Shown piece after piece: positions 17,452 through 25,409 of a DNA stretch of 64,000 nt. This stretch comes from an uncultured Rhizobiaceae group bacterium. GTDB taxonomy: Bacteria > Pseudomonadota > Alphaproteobacteria > Rhizobiales > Rhizobiaceae. How positions within the stretch are numbered: position 1 is the stretch's first letter; the number at the start of each line of letters is the position of its first letter. The translations under genes were made by a program, and so were the position numbers. The DNA lies in contig CALHBJ010000011.1 in the NCBI GenBank assembly GCA_937930845.1, forward strand, positions 243,267 through 307,266. Reading direction: 5' to 3'. The notes below the pieces were generated by a model that was given only the letters and a program-made list of their open reading frames with translations, made no database searches and was not told the DNA's origin.

Positions 17452-18066
17452 TTAGAAAGTCGCGCTCAATCGCGCCAGAGCCACCGAATGATCCACTTCG
17501 ATCGGCTGATCACCAAAATCATGATATTTGTGTTGCTGATATTGCAGGCCAAACATCACGTGCTCAGCAATTTTAAAGTCAACACCTGCGCCCCACACAT
17601 ATCCGGTTCCATCCAGGTCTTTGATATTAGTTCGAGCGTGGGCGAAACCTGCGGTCACGTAGGGTTGGATATTGCCATAGGCATAACCAACACGGCCACG
17701 CAGGGTGAACACATCTTCAACCTTCAACTCGGGAAAACCCGGCGGCAATTGGGTGAACTCAGCATCAAGATACATATAGTCAGCTTCGATGCCGACAACC
17801 CAGTCCTGGATCTGACGCATGAAACCAACATGGGCGTTGATCCCAAGACCGCTGCCTGATGATGTGAAATTGGGGAAGCGCTCGTCTTCATCGCTGAATG
17901 AGCCAAACCCGACCCCGGCGCCAATGTAGATTGCACTCCAGTCCGCATCTGCCTGTTCGGTCGTGATGACATCTGGCTCGATGGAGCCGCGCAACATGTC
18001 CGCTGCAAACAAATTTGTTGTGCTCGCAGCAAGCAATGCCACAGACGATATAAGGACGGTTTTCAT
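17452..18066 (-). CDS. Outer-membrane beta-barrel protein (Omp25/OmpA-like)
   Basis: A 204-residue exported beta-barrel protein. A signal peptide (residues 1-21, ending LFAA) is followed by alternating amphipathic strands (AIYIGAGVGFGSFSD, INAHVGFMRQI, GIEADYMYLDAEF, FTLRGRVGYAYGNIQPYVTAGFAHA, GAGVDFKIAEHVMFGLQYQQHKY). It ends in a terminal Phe (LARLSATF), the outer-membrane insertion signal. Such small porin-like proteins are abundant in Rhizobiales outer membranes. ATG 18066 gives the signal peptide; the longer frame to 18138 does not. It is transcribed alone and ends in the terminator just downstream. Confidence 0.88.
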   Translation of the reverse strand: MKTVLISSVALLAASTTNLFAADMLRGSIEPDVITTEQADADWSAIYIGAGVGFGSFSDEDERFPNFTSSGSGLGINAHVGFMRQIQDWVVGIEADYMYLDAEFTQLPPGFPELKVEDVFTLRGRVGYAYGNIQPYVTAGFAHARTNIKDLDGTGYVWGAGVDFKIAEHVMFGLQYQQHKYHDFGDQPIEVDHSVALARLSATF

Positions 18067-18153
18067 GATCGTTCCAACTCTTTTACCTTTGAAAACAATA
18101 TGCTTTTGGGGTTTCTGAAATATTAAAATCCGAAACAAAAATTTGCTTTCCGT

Positions 18154-20562
18154 TTACTTTGAATTAGCTTTTCGCCGCTTCTTTTCAGCGTTTTTCACGT
18201 TCAGCTTTCGGCGCGTTTCGTTCAGTAGATAAAGTGCCAATTGTTCACTGTTGAGCGGGCGGGCAAAGTGATAGCCCTGCAACAGATCGCAACCGGTCGT
18301 GCCCAGAAATTCCGACTGTTCTTGCGTCTCCACACCTTCGGCAGTGACCTTCAGGCCAAGTTCCTTTGCCAGCGACGAAATCATGCAGACGATGGATTTA
18401 CCCGAAGCCTTCACGCCAATTTCGTCGATAAAGGATTTATCGATCTTGAGTTTGTCGAACGGCACATTGGTCAGATAGGACAAGCTCGAATAGCCCGTGC
18501 CAAAATCATCCATGGCAACCGACACGCCGAGGCTCTTCAGTTGCTCGATTTTCACAACGACCTCATCGGTATTGTGGATCAGCATGCTTTCAGTCAGTTC
18601 AAGTTCAAGACGTTCCGGCGCCAGTCCGGTGCGTTCCAATACGGCCTGAACCTGTTCAACAATTGTCGCTTGCATGAAATGATGGGCCGATAGATTGACC
18701 GCCACGAACATGTGTTCGGGCCAATCAAGTGCGGCGCGGCAAGCCGTCTCCAGTGTCCAATCACCAAGCTCGCTGATCATCTGACCATGTTCGGCAATTT
18801 CAATAAATTCGCCGGGAGGCAAAAGGCCGCGAATAGGATGCTGCCAGCGAATCAGACTTTCCATACCCATGCATTGATGGGTTTGAGCGTCGACCAATGG
18901 CTGATAATGCAAAACAAGCTCATTGTTTTTAACTGCGTTTTTCAGCTCAGCTTCCAGCATACGCCGTTCGCGCAATTCGGAATCCATATTGCTTTCAAAG
19001 AAGCGGAACACGCCACGACCATCTGCCTTGGCGCGGTAAAGTGCCAAATCAGCATTGCGCAAGAGCTGATCCGGGCGCGTGCCATTGAGCGGAGCCAAAG
19101 CAATGCCAATGCTCAACCCAACGCGAAGTTCTTCGTTTTCGAACTTGTAGGGTTTGGTAACTTCACCAATCAAACGGGCCGCCAGCCGCGCTGCCGCCCC
19201 GGCATCACCTTGCCCATCCATCAGGATTGCAAATTCATCACCGCTCAACCGAGCAAGGCAATCAACCTCACGCACTTCATCTTCAATCCGCTCACTGGCT
19301 TCCGCCAAAAGCCGGTCCCCAAACACATGACCGCGCGTGTCGTTGATAAGTTTGAAATTGTCGAGATCGAGATGCAAAACCGTAAACGGACGACCATAGC
19401 GCTCAAGATTGGCAACCGCCTGTTCAAGGCGCGTGGAGAAAGCCGAACGGTTCATAAGACCGGTCAATGTGTCACTTTGTGTAAGTGTGTTGATGCGGTC
19501 TTCAGCCAGTTTTTCTATTGTCGTATCGCTGACAGTTCCAGCAAAGCCTGCAAAAGCGCCATCATCGGCAAATTTGGGCTGGCCTTTAATACGCACCCAA
19601 CGTTCGCCGATATTGGTTTTGATGCACAGTTCCAGATCAGAAAAAGCCGTGCGGCTGTGCTGGGCCATCTTCAATTCTTCCAGATGCCCATCTTTCGCAA
19701 TGACAACTTCATGGAGGTAGCTGGAAATTTTCTGGCCATTGGCAATAGGCTTCAGGTTCAGCATTTCATGGGGAAAGCGTTCAACGTGACCCTGGGGGTC
19801 AACTTCCCAAATCAGGCTTGTCGTATCAGACTGCAATTGCTCCAGCAGCATATTGGCCGTGGAAATCTGATCGCGAAGCTCCATCTGGCGATTGAGTTGT
19901 TGAAGGTTAATCCAGGAAGCAAAAAGCCCTGTGCCGATCACAATGGATCCCATCAAAAGGATGGATAGCAGCGCCTGTTGGGAGGCAAAGTCGTGGCTCA
20001 TGGTGGCGATGGCCACCGCCGCACCGACCACAAAAGGCACCGTGTAGGCGATCAACATGGAAGGCGCAAAACAGAGCCAAAGAGCACCAAACACAAGCGC
20101 CGTTGCCATTAGCAATATGAAAGAAAGCCCCTGGGCTTCTCCCATAGCCGGTGCAAAGAGAATTGGCGCGGCCGCCCAAATGCAACCAAAGCTGAAGCTG
20201 AGCAAATGGGGAGCAACAACTTCACGGCTTGTGGAGCGCGGTCTTGGATCCGATGTCAGTTCTCCGCCCGACAGTTCAACAGGTCTGAACCGCTGGTGCA
20301 GTTGTTTCCTGATGTTGAAAACACACAGTACGGCAATCACGCACGCACTCCAGGCCAATTGATGAACCAGCGGCACTTTTCCCCAAATGCACCAGTTCAT
20401 CCACATGACAAGCACAAGGTAAGTCGCGCTGACAAATGGCGCCATACCGTCAGACAACCGCAACTGGCGACGCCACAACCGGTCGCGCAGCCGTTTATGC
20501 GACTGACCAACAAGCGAGAAAAATAAATTGGAACTCAAAAGAACCGCCCCTATCACCACCAA
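18154..20562 (-). CDS. Membrane GGDEF-EAL protein (c-di-GMP turnover)
   Basis: An 802-residue bifunctional c-di-GMP protein. About five to six N-terminal helices (residues 1-220, with a gap) precede a PAS-like segment (about 240-350), a GGDEF domain and an EAL domain. The GGDEF motif reads SGDEF and is preceded at the right spacing by REVD, a good RxxD inhibitory site. The EAL motif reads ESL (GMESLIRWQHP). The other phosphodiesterase signatures are intact: VNLSAHHF, DDFGTGYSSLSYL, KIDKSFI and TAEGVET. The phosphodiesterase is therefore probably active and the cyclase may be. The lysine/arginine-rich tail is unusual. It is divergent from the oxoamine-synthase gene. Confidence 0.92.
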   Translation of the reverse strand: MVVIGAVLLSSNLFFSLVGQSHKRLRDRLWRRQLRLSDGMAPFVSATYLVLVMWMNWCIWGKVPLVHQLAWSACVIAVLCVFNIRKQLHQRFRPVELSGGELTSDPRPRSTSREVVAPHLLSFSFGCIWAAAPILFAPAMGEAQGLSFILLMATALVFGALWLCFAPSMLIAYTVPFVVGAAVAIATMSHDFASQQALLSILLMGSIVIGTGLFASWINLQQLNRQMELRDQISTANMLLEQLQSDTTSLIWEVDPQGHVERFPHEMLNLKPIANGQKISSYLHEVVIAKDGHLEELKMAQHSRTAFSDLELCIKTNIGERWVRIKGQPKFADDGAFAGFAGTVSDTTIEKLAEDRINTLTQSDTLTGLMNRSAFSTRLEQAVANLERYGRPFTVLHLDLDNFKLINDTRGHVFGDRLLAEASERIEDEVREVDCLARLSGDEFAILMDGQGDAGAAARLAARLIGEVTKPYKFENEELRVGLSIGIALAPLNGTRPDQLLRNADLALYRAKADGRGVFRFFESNMDSELRERRMLEAELKNAVKNNELVLHYQPLVDAQTHQCMGMESLIRWQHPIRGLLPPGEFIEIAEHGQMISELGDWTLETACRAALDWPEHMFVAVNLSAHHFMQATIVEQVQAVLERTGLAPERLELELTESMLIHNTDEVVVKIEQLKSLGVSVAMDDFGTGYSSLSYLTNVPFDKLKIDKSFIDEIGVKASGKSIVCMISSLAKELGLKVTAEGVETQEQSEFLGTTGCDLLQGYHFARPLNSEQLALYLLNETRRKLNVKNAEKKRRKANSK

Positions 20563-20728
20563 CTACCGGGTTCTTTGATGATTTATAAACCACAACAATT
20601 AACGGACTGTTGCGGTTAACAATTATGTACCGCCCAGTCCCTGCTCATATGATCTCCAATTTCCAGCCATCCGGCAGGCCCGTTTCATTGGCAACGATTT
20701 CGTAACCAAAGCGCCAATTAGCGAGGCA

Positions 20729-20745
20729 TTAACCAGTCCGGTTAA
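20729..20745. promoter_or_regulatory. 17-bp inverted repeat upstream of the oxoamine-synthase gene
   Basis: TTAACC, a five-base spacer AGTCC, then GGTTAA make a perfect dyad 61 bp before the start at 20807. It lies in the 244-base region divergent to the GGDEF-EAL gene. A further GGTTAAC half-site is at 20614-20620. It could be an operator for a dimeric regulator. The regulator is not identified. Confidence 0.5.
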
Positions 20746-20806
20746 GCGGTCTTTGCTGGAGTTCTTGGATAGTGGCCCCAACATTCAGGTTAGGGGAAAA
20801 CATCCA

Positions 20807-22180
20807 ATGAGTAACGAAGCTCGTATTCCAGAAGCGGCGCTGACAGGTAGTTTGCGTGAATATAAACTGCCCGAAGGCACCGATCTCATTGATCGCGTGA
20901 AACACTTCAATGATTGGCAAAATCTGCGCCGTGAATATGATGTTTGGCCTTATGCCAAATCGACATCATCTGCGCCACGCACCCACACAACTGCCAAAAC
21001 GGATACGGGTAAAGATCTCGCCGGCGTCAATTTTGCGTCCCAGGATTATCTCAGCCTTGCCTCCCACCCGGCAATCAAGGAAGCCGCCACGAAAGCCATC
21101 AAGGGTTATGGCGTTCACAGTGCCGGTTCTGCTGCATTGCTCGGCAACACCACAGGCTCCCTGCGTTTGGAAGAAGAAATTTCTGATTTCCTCAACGGTC
21201 GCAGCACGATCCTTTATCCAACAGGTTGGTCAGCCGGTTTTGCCGCTGTCCAGGGCATCATCCGCCCCGATGACCATGTGGTGATGGACGTGCTTGCACA
21301 TTCCTGCCTCCAGGAGGGTGCACGCGCTGCCACACAAAACATCCACTTTCATGGCCATCTGAATTTGCGCGCCGTTGAGCGTCGCCTGCAACGCATTCGT
21401 GCCAACGATGCTACCAACGGCATTTTGCTTGTGACGGAGAGCTTGTTCTCCATGCATTCGGATACGCCGGATATCGGCAGCCTGCGCGCCCTGTGTGACC
21501 AGTATGACGCACAGCTGCTTGTCGATTGCGCCCATGATTTCGGCTCCATCGGTGAATCCGGCCTGGGGCACCTTGGTCTGCAAAACATGGTTGACGCCGC
21601 AGACATCATCATCGGTTCTTTCTCAAAGACATTCGCCTCTAACGGCGGGTTCATCAGCGTCAAGACACCGGCGACCGCTGAATATCTGAAATATTACAGC
21701 GCGACTCAGACGTTTTCCAACGCCCTGTCCCCTGTGCAAGCCGCAACCGTGCTGGAAGCTTTCCGCATCGTGCGTTCTCAGGAAGGTCAGGACCGCCGCC
21801 TCTCGCTCATGAACAATGTTTTGTACATGCGCCATGAAATGGAAAAAGTAGGTCTGGAAACCCTGGGTGATCCATCAGCCATCGTGCCGGTGCGCGTAGG
21901 TGCCGAAGGTCTGGCCCGCATTGCATCGCGCAATCTCTCCAATATGGGTGCCATCGCCAATTTGGTCGAATATCCTGCCGTCCCCCAGGGAGGCGCACGC
22001 TTCCGCGTACAGGTCATGTCCGATCATACAAAGGGCGACATCGACCAACTGGTTGTCCTCATGCTCGACGCCATGAAGACAGCAGAACTGGAATATCGCA
22101 CCTATCGCGAAGACGAGAATTCCAGCATTCACCGCCCAACCATTGCGCAGGAAGCTGCTGCTGCAAGTCGCGCGGCATAA
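20807..22180 (+). CDS. Alpha-oxoamine synthase family PLP enzyme (CqsA/LqsA/Spt-like)
   Basis: A 457-residue fold-type I PLP enzyme of the family holding 8-amino-7-oxononanoate synthase, ALA synthase, KBL, serine palmitoyltransferase and the autoinducer synthases CqsA/LqsA. These condense an amino acid with an acyl-CoA. The core shows FASQDYLSLASHP, SAGSAALLGNTTGSLRLEEEI, the PLP lysine K274 in GSFSKTFASNGGF, and D240-C-A-H243-D-F-G in place of the usual DEAHSxG. PLP-contacting Asp and His are kept, but E to C and S to D differ. An N-terminal extension of about 60 residues and a C-terminal tail make it longer than CqsA. ATG 20807 has AGGGG upstream. It is co-directional with a receiver gene 23 bases on, with a hybrid kinase nearby, as in signalling loci. 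Confidence 0.85.
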   Translation: MSNEARIPEAALTGSLREYKLPEGTDLIDRVKHFNDWQNLRREYDVWPYAKSTSSAPRTHTTAKTDTGKDLAGVNFASQDYLSLASHPAIKEAATKAIKGYGVHSAGSAALLGNTTGSLRLEEEISDFLNGRSTILYPTGWSAGFAAVQGIIRPDDHVVMDVLAHSCLQEGARAATQNIHFHGHLNLRAVERRLQRIRANDATNGILLVTESLFSMHSDTPDIGSLRALCDQYDAQLLVDCAHDFGSIGESGLGHLGLQNMVDAADIIIGSFSKTFASNGGFISVKTPATAEYLKYYSATQTFSNALSPVQAATVLEAFRIVRSQEGQDRRLSLMNNVLYMRHEMEKVGLETLGDPSAIVPVRVGAEGLARIASRNLSNMGAIANLVEYPAVPQGGARFRVQVMSDHTKGDIDQLVVLMLDAMKTAELEYRTYREDENSSIHRPTIAQEAAAASRAA

Positions 22181-22203
22181 CGCGGCCATAAAGGAATACG
22201 ATA

Positions 22204-22593
22204 ATGAGCAATCAAACCCGAATTCTTGCCGTAGACGATGATGTCACATCAGCTGAACTCATCGTGCGCGTGGCAGAACGCTGCGGATACGAAGGGTTTG
22301 CCACGTCGGATTCGCGGGGCGTGACCAATTTGGCAAACGCCCTGCGCCCGGATGTGATCGCAATCGATGTGAACATGCCAAACATCGATGCCCGTGGCTT
22401 GCTTCAGCTGCTGTCAGAAGCCGGTTATTCAGGCCACATCATGATCGCCAGCGGATCTGAACCCAGTGTTCTAAGAGAAACCCAGGCCTTTGGTGTAGAT
22501 CAGGGATTGTCCATTCCATTCGTCATGCAAAAGCCACTGGACTTCGCCGAATTGCGTAACAATCTAAACGCGACAAAGTCCAAAGCAGCCTGA
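22204..22593 (+). CDS. Stand-alone CheY-like receiver protein
   Basis: A 129-residue single-domain response regulator. The acidic pocket is D11-D12-D13, the phospho-acceptor is D55 (VIAIDVNMPN), and the conserved Lys sits in VMQKPLDF. Ser replaces the more common Thr at the switch position (MIASGSEPS). There is no output domain, so it likely passes phosphate on or acts by protein contact. It is translated in an operon with the oxoamine synthase, with its own ATG 23 bases after the stop and AAGGA upstream. A strong terminator follows. It may be partner to the hybrid kinase at 23326-25230. Confidence 0.92.
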   Translation: MSNQTRILAVDDDVTSAELIVRVAERCGYEGFATSDSRGVTNLANALRPDVIAIDVNMPNIDARGLLQLLSEAGYSGHIMIASGSEPSVLRETQAFGVDQGLSIPFVMQKPLDFAELRNNLNATKSKAA

Positions 22594-22647
22594 CGAAATT
22601 TTGCGAAGCGGCATCGCTGCCCTTCGCCCACTGACGAAACACAAGAC

Positions 22648-22690
22648 AAAAAAGAGCCGCTGGGTCCAATAGATCCAGCGGCTCTTTTTT
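22648..22690. terminator. Strong rho-independent terminator
   Basis: AAAAAAGAGCCGCTGG pairs with CCAGCGGCTCTTTTTT across a short loop, giving a long GC-rich stem flanked by A and T runs. It can end transcription of the oxoamine-synthase/receiver pair on the plus strand and probably also works from the minus side, where the second receiver gene ends at 22869. The remaining bases to 22868 hold no recognisable gene. Confidence 0.9.
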
Positions 22691-22868
22691 ATTTCATGGT
22701 CGGTGAGAAGATTGGCTCGCGACTATCAAGAATGATCCGTTTCACAAAGACAACCACTCCCAGGAGCGTGGAATTCGCACCACCTGGAAACACTTTCAAG
22801 TTTAAAAAGGCTCCCGCGCCTCTGACTTGGCTTGGATCGCCGAGCCAGCTCCGATTGGTAAAACAGCA

Positions 22869-23237
22869 CTAAGCGTGAACGACGCAGGCTTCCATCTTTG
22901 AGATGAGGCGCGGCAGATCAACAGGCTTGGTATCAAAGTCAATACAACCAGCTTCGAAAGCCTTTTTACGGTCTGTTTCAAACGCACTTGCCGTCAGCGC
23001 AATGATTGGCGTGTTGACGGTTTCCGGATTGGCCTTGATGCGGCGTGTGGCCTCACAGCCATCCATTTCACCAAGGCCGATATCCATCAAGATCAAGTCA
23101 GGTTTGATGTCCAACGCAGCCTGAATGCCGCTAGGACCATCAACTGCAAAGCGCACGGTATAGCCGCGGCGTTCCAGGCGTCTGCCAAGTACATCGCGAT
23201 TGACCGCATTATCTTCAATTACCAAAACAAGAGTCAT
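22869..23237 (-). CDS. Stand-alone receiver protein, DivK-like
   Basis: A 122-residue single-domain receiver. The acidic pocket is E8-D9-N10, the phospho-acceptor is D52 (LILMDIGLGEMDG), the switch Thr is in IIALTAS, and the Lys is in DTKPVDL. The EDN...N and TKP motifs resemble the DivK family of stand-alone regulators. ATG 23237 fits the family start; an extended frame to 23264 (TTG) is possible. It lies downstream of the hybrid kinase gene, separated by 88 bases containing a stem-loop, and is probably co-transcribed with it. Confidence 0.9.
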   Translation of the reverse strand: MTLVLVIEDNAVNRDVLGRRLERRGYTVRFAVDGPSGIQAALDIKPDLILMDIGLGEMDGCEATRRIKANPETVNTPIIALTASAFETDRKKAFEAGCIDFDTKPVDLPRLISKMEACVVHA

Positions 23238-23292
23238 AAGAAAGTGCCCGTTTTTTTGTTTCAACCTACAGCCCCAGATCTGAGGCCGTTGT

Positions 23293-23318
23293 GATCCTGG
23301 AATGCCCCTTCCAGGATC
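23293..23318 (-). repeat. Intercistronic stem-loop between kinase and receiver genes
   Basis: GATCCTGGAA (23293-23302) and TTCCAGGATC (23309-23318) form a perfect 10-bp stem with a 6-base loop, eight bases past the kinase stop. No U-run follows on the minus strand, so it is more likely an RNA-stabilising or processing element than a terminator. Confidence 0.7.
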
Positions 23319-23325
23319 GGGTTCG

Positions 23326-25230
23326 TCAGGTATTCAATTTTTTCGCTTGCGCAGGCTGCGACCCATCAAGAGCTGCCATGGCCACTTTCAGTTTTTCTGA
23401 ATCCAGCGGCTTCTCAACAAATCCATGGGCGCTGTGCTTGCGTGCCTTTTCTTTGTTTTCGGCCCCGCTTGTCATAATCACAGGGATATCCTTCGTCGTG
23501 TTTTCAGCCTTAAGCATCTCAATCACGTCCCAACCATCCAGACCGGGCATGAAGACATCCAGGAAAATGGCGGCAGGGCGATGCTTGTGGGCCATTTGAA
23601 CCACGGTCTCAGGCGCATCTGATACGATGACGCTGTAACCCTCACGACCAAACAAACGGGTGCTCACATTGAGGAAATCGCGGTCATCATCAATGACCAT
23701 GACAACAATTTCATTGCCATCGGCATCGCACTTACGGGCAACGCTCGCCATACGATCTTTCATTTCATTGAGATCGGATACAGCTTCGTCAACTTCCACT
23801 TCAGTCATCTTTGCCTCATCGGCAAGTGCAGTGGTCGAGGTCTTTGGTTCAGACTGATCAATTTCTTCTGCCACTGCTGGCAGGTGGATGGTGAAACAAG
23901 ACCCCTCACCCAGCTTGCTTTCCAGCGATATGTCGCCGCCCATCAAACGGCACAGGTTTTGGCTCAATGACAGGCCAAGACCGGTGCCACCAAATTTTGC
24001 CGTGATCGAGGAATTCGCCTGCGAGAAGTTGCGGAACAGATTGTTGACGTTGTCTTCTGAAATGCCAACACCGGTATCACGCACTGAGATGGCGATCCAT
24101 TCCTTGCCAACCTTGTTAAGGCGTTCCACGCTCAACGTGATCTGACCGTTTTCGGTGAACTTCGATGCGTTGGACAGCAGGTTCAACACCGACTGGCGCA
24201 GTTTCGTCGCGTCCAGATGGACATCACCCAAAGTGTCATCTTTGAGCAATACGAACGCATTGGTGTTCTTTGCAGCGAGAGGACGGGCCGTTGATTCAAC
24301 CTCGGTGATGAACTTGTCCAGATTAAATGTTTCCAGATAAAGTTCGGCCTTGCCTGCCTCAATTTTGGAGATATCCAAAATATCATTGACCATTGAAAGC
24401 AAATGCTTACCGGCGGCAGAGATTTTCTGGAGGTCGGCAATCTCTTCACCGCGGCCGTCAAGCTCCGCATCCTCCAGCAGGATCTCACTATAGCCCAATA
24501 CGGCATTAAGCGGCGTTCTCAATTCATGGCTCATATTCGCCAAGAAATCCGACTTCGCACTATTGGCCCGTTCGGCTTCGTCTTTGGCTTCCGTCAATTG
24601 CGTCAGCGTTGTTTGGTGGCGATGGATTTCCTTGCGCAATTCCGACTGGGAATCCACCACGCTGGAATAATAAGACGCCATCAAAAAGATATAGGTTGCA
24701 GCACACAATGTGGAAATCATTGCCACATCCACCATTGAATCAAGTGGGATGTGGACCGGGAAGCTCGCCGTAATCGTGTAGGCCAGATAGAAGCCGCTGA
24801 GGTTAAAGAACAACTGTCCAAAGATGGTTGCGCGGGTGCGCATGCCGGATCCCAGGTAGAAGAATGCCAGCAGCGGCACCACCAAAATCCACATCAGGAA
24901 GGGCGAAGAAGCCCCGCCATAGTGATACGCGGCCCAAAGGATCGCAAAACTGAGGTTCTGCACAGACGCAAAGGCGAGGAAATAGTATGAACGCTGAAAT
25001 ATTTTCAGCGCAATCGGGAACAGCCAAAAGGCCGTAATCGAAGCGGCCAATACGCCCACATGGGGCCATGGATTGGGATCGTTGACCAGCAGGTAAAAAG
25101 TAATTGGATGGCCCAAAAGCGGGCCAAACAGATGACTGATCAGGAACATGCGCACATTGGTGTGCTCACTGATATTGGCTCGCATATGCGAAGGCGTGAG
25201 CCAATAAATCAGGCTGTTCAATCTTTCCAT
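23326..25230 (-). CDS. Six-TM hybrid sensor histidine kinase
   Basis: A 634-residue hybrid kinase. Residues 28-200 hold six hydrophobic segments with only short loops, so the ligand is probably sensed within or at the membrane. A coiled linker leads to HisKA (MSHELRTPLN, phospho-acceptor H235) and HATPase (NLLSNASKF N-box, DTGVGI G1, GGTGLGLSLS G2). After an acidic linker, residues 505-625 form a receiver (DDD; D558 in FLDVFMPGLDGW; MTSG switch; VEKPLD). The 6TM-HisKA-HATPase-REC order matches CqsS-type receptors. It is followed by a DivK-like receiver and lies across from the oxoamine-synthase/receiver pair. Confidence 0.93.
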   Translation of the reverse strand: MERLNSLIYWLTPSHMRANISEHTNVRMFLISHLFGPLLGHPITFYLLVNDPNPWPHVGVLAASITAFWLFPIALKIFQRSYYFLAFASVQNLSFAILWAAYHYGGASSPFLMWILVVPLLAFFYLGSGMRTRATIFGQLFFNLSGFYLAYTITASFPVHIPLDSMVDVAMISTLCAATYIFLMASYYSSVVDSQSELRKEIHRHQTTLTQLTEAKDEAERANSAKSDFLANMSHELRTPLNAVLGYSEILLEDAELDGRGEEIADLQKISAAGKHLLSMVNDILDISKIEAGKAELYLETFNLDKFITEVESTARPLAAKNTNAFVLLKDDTLGDVHLDATKLRQSVLNLLSNASKFTENGQITLSVERLNKVGKEWIAISVRDTGVGISEDNVNNLFRNFSQANSSITAKFGGTGLGLSLSQNLCRLMGGDISLESKLGEGSCFTIHLPAVAEEIDQSEPKTSTTALADEAKMTEVEVDEAVSDLNEMKDRMASVARKCDADGNEIVVMVIDDDRDFLNVSTRLFGREGYSVIVSDAPETVVQMAHKHRPAAIFLDVFMPGLDGWDVIEMLKAENTTKDIPVIMTSGAENKEKARKHSAHGFVEKPLDSEKLKVAMAALDGSQPAQAKKLNT

Positions 25231-25347
25231 GGAAGTCGTCCCCTGTACCGTTCCTCAAAACCCAACGGGCAATTTGAGACTCCACAGTACAGAAGCGAGG
25301 TTAAGCTAGACCTAATGCAGAGCGCATTTTTGCCCTCCCGCAAATGG

Positions 25348-25387
25348 GAAAAGCAAAGGCACTTATCAAACGTTTTCAAGCGCCTTT
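25348..25387 (-). terminator. Probable terminator of the TRAP/dioxygenase operon
   Basis: On the minus strand AAAGGCGCTT (25387-25378) pairs with AAGTGCCTTT (25364-25355), allowing one G-U pair, then GCTTTT follows. The hairpin begins 22 bases after the stop of the last operon gene. The U-run is short, so efficiency is uncertain. Confidence 0.6.
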
Positions 25388-25409
25388 CATTTCACCCCAG
25401 CACGGTTTC

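Noticed and set aside
18712..19968. 418-codon open frame on the plus strand opposite the GGDEF-EAL gene
   Set aside because: It is the antisense shadow of a clearly conserved protein, shows no known domain and has biased composition.
20729..20745. CtrA-type site (TTAA-N7-TTAA)
   Set aside because: The two TTAA elements are nine bases apart, not seven, so it is treated only as an unassigned dyad.
22648..22690. Hairpin as a small RNA or repeat element
   Set aside because: A long GC stem with flanking A and T runs right after a gene end is fully explained as a terminator.
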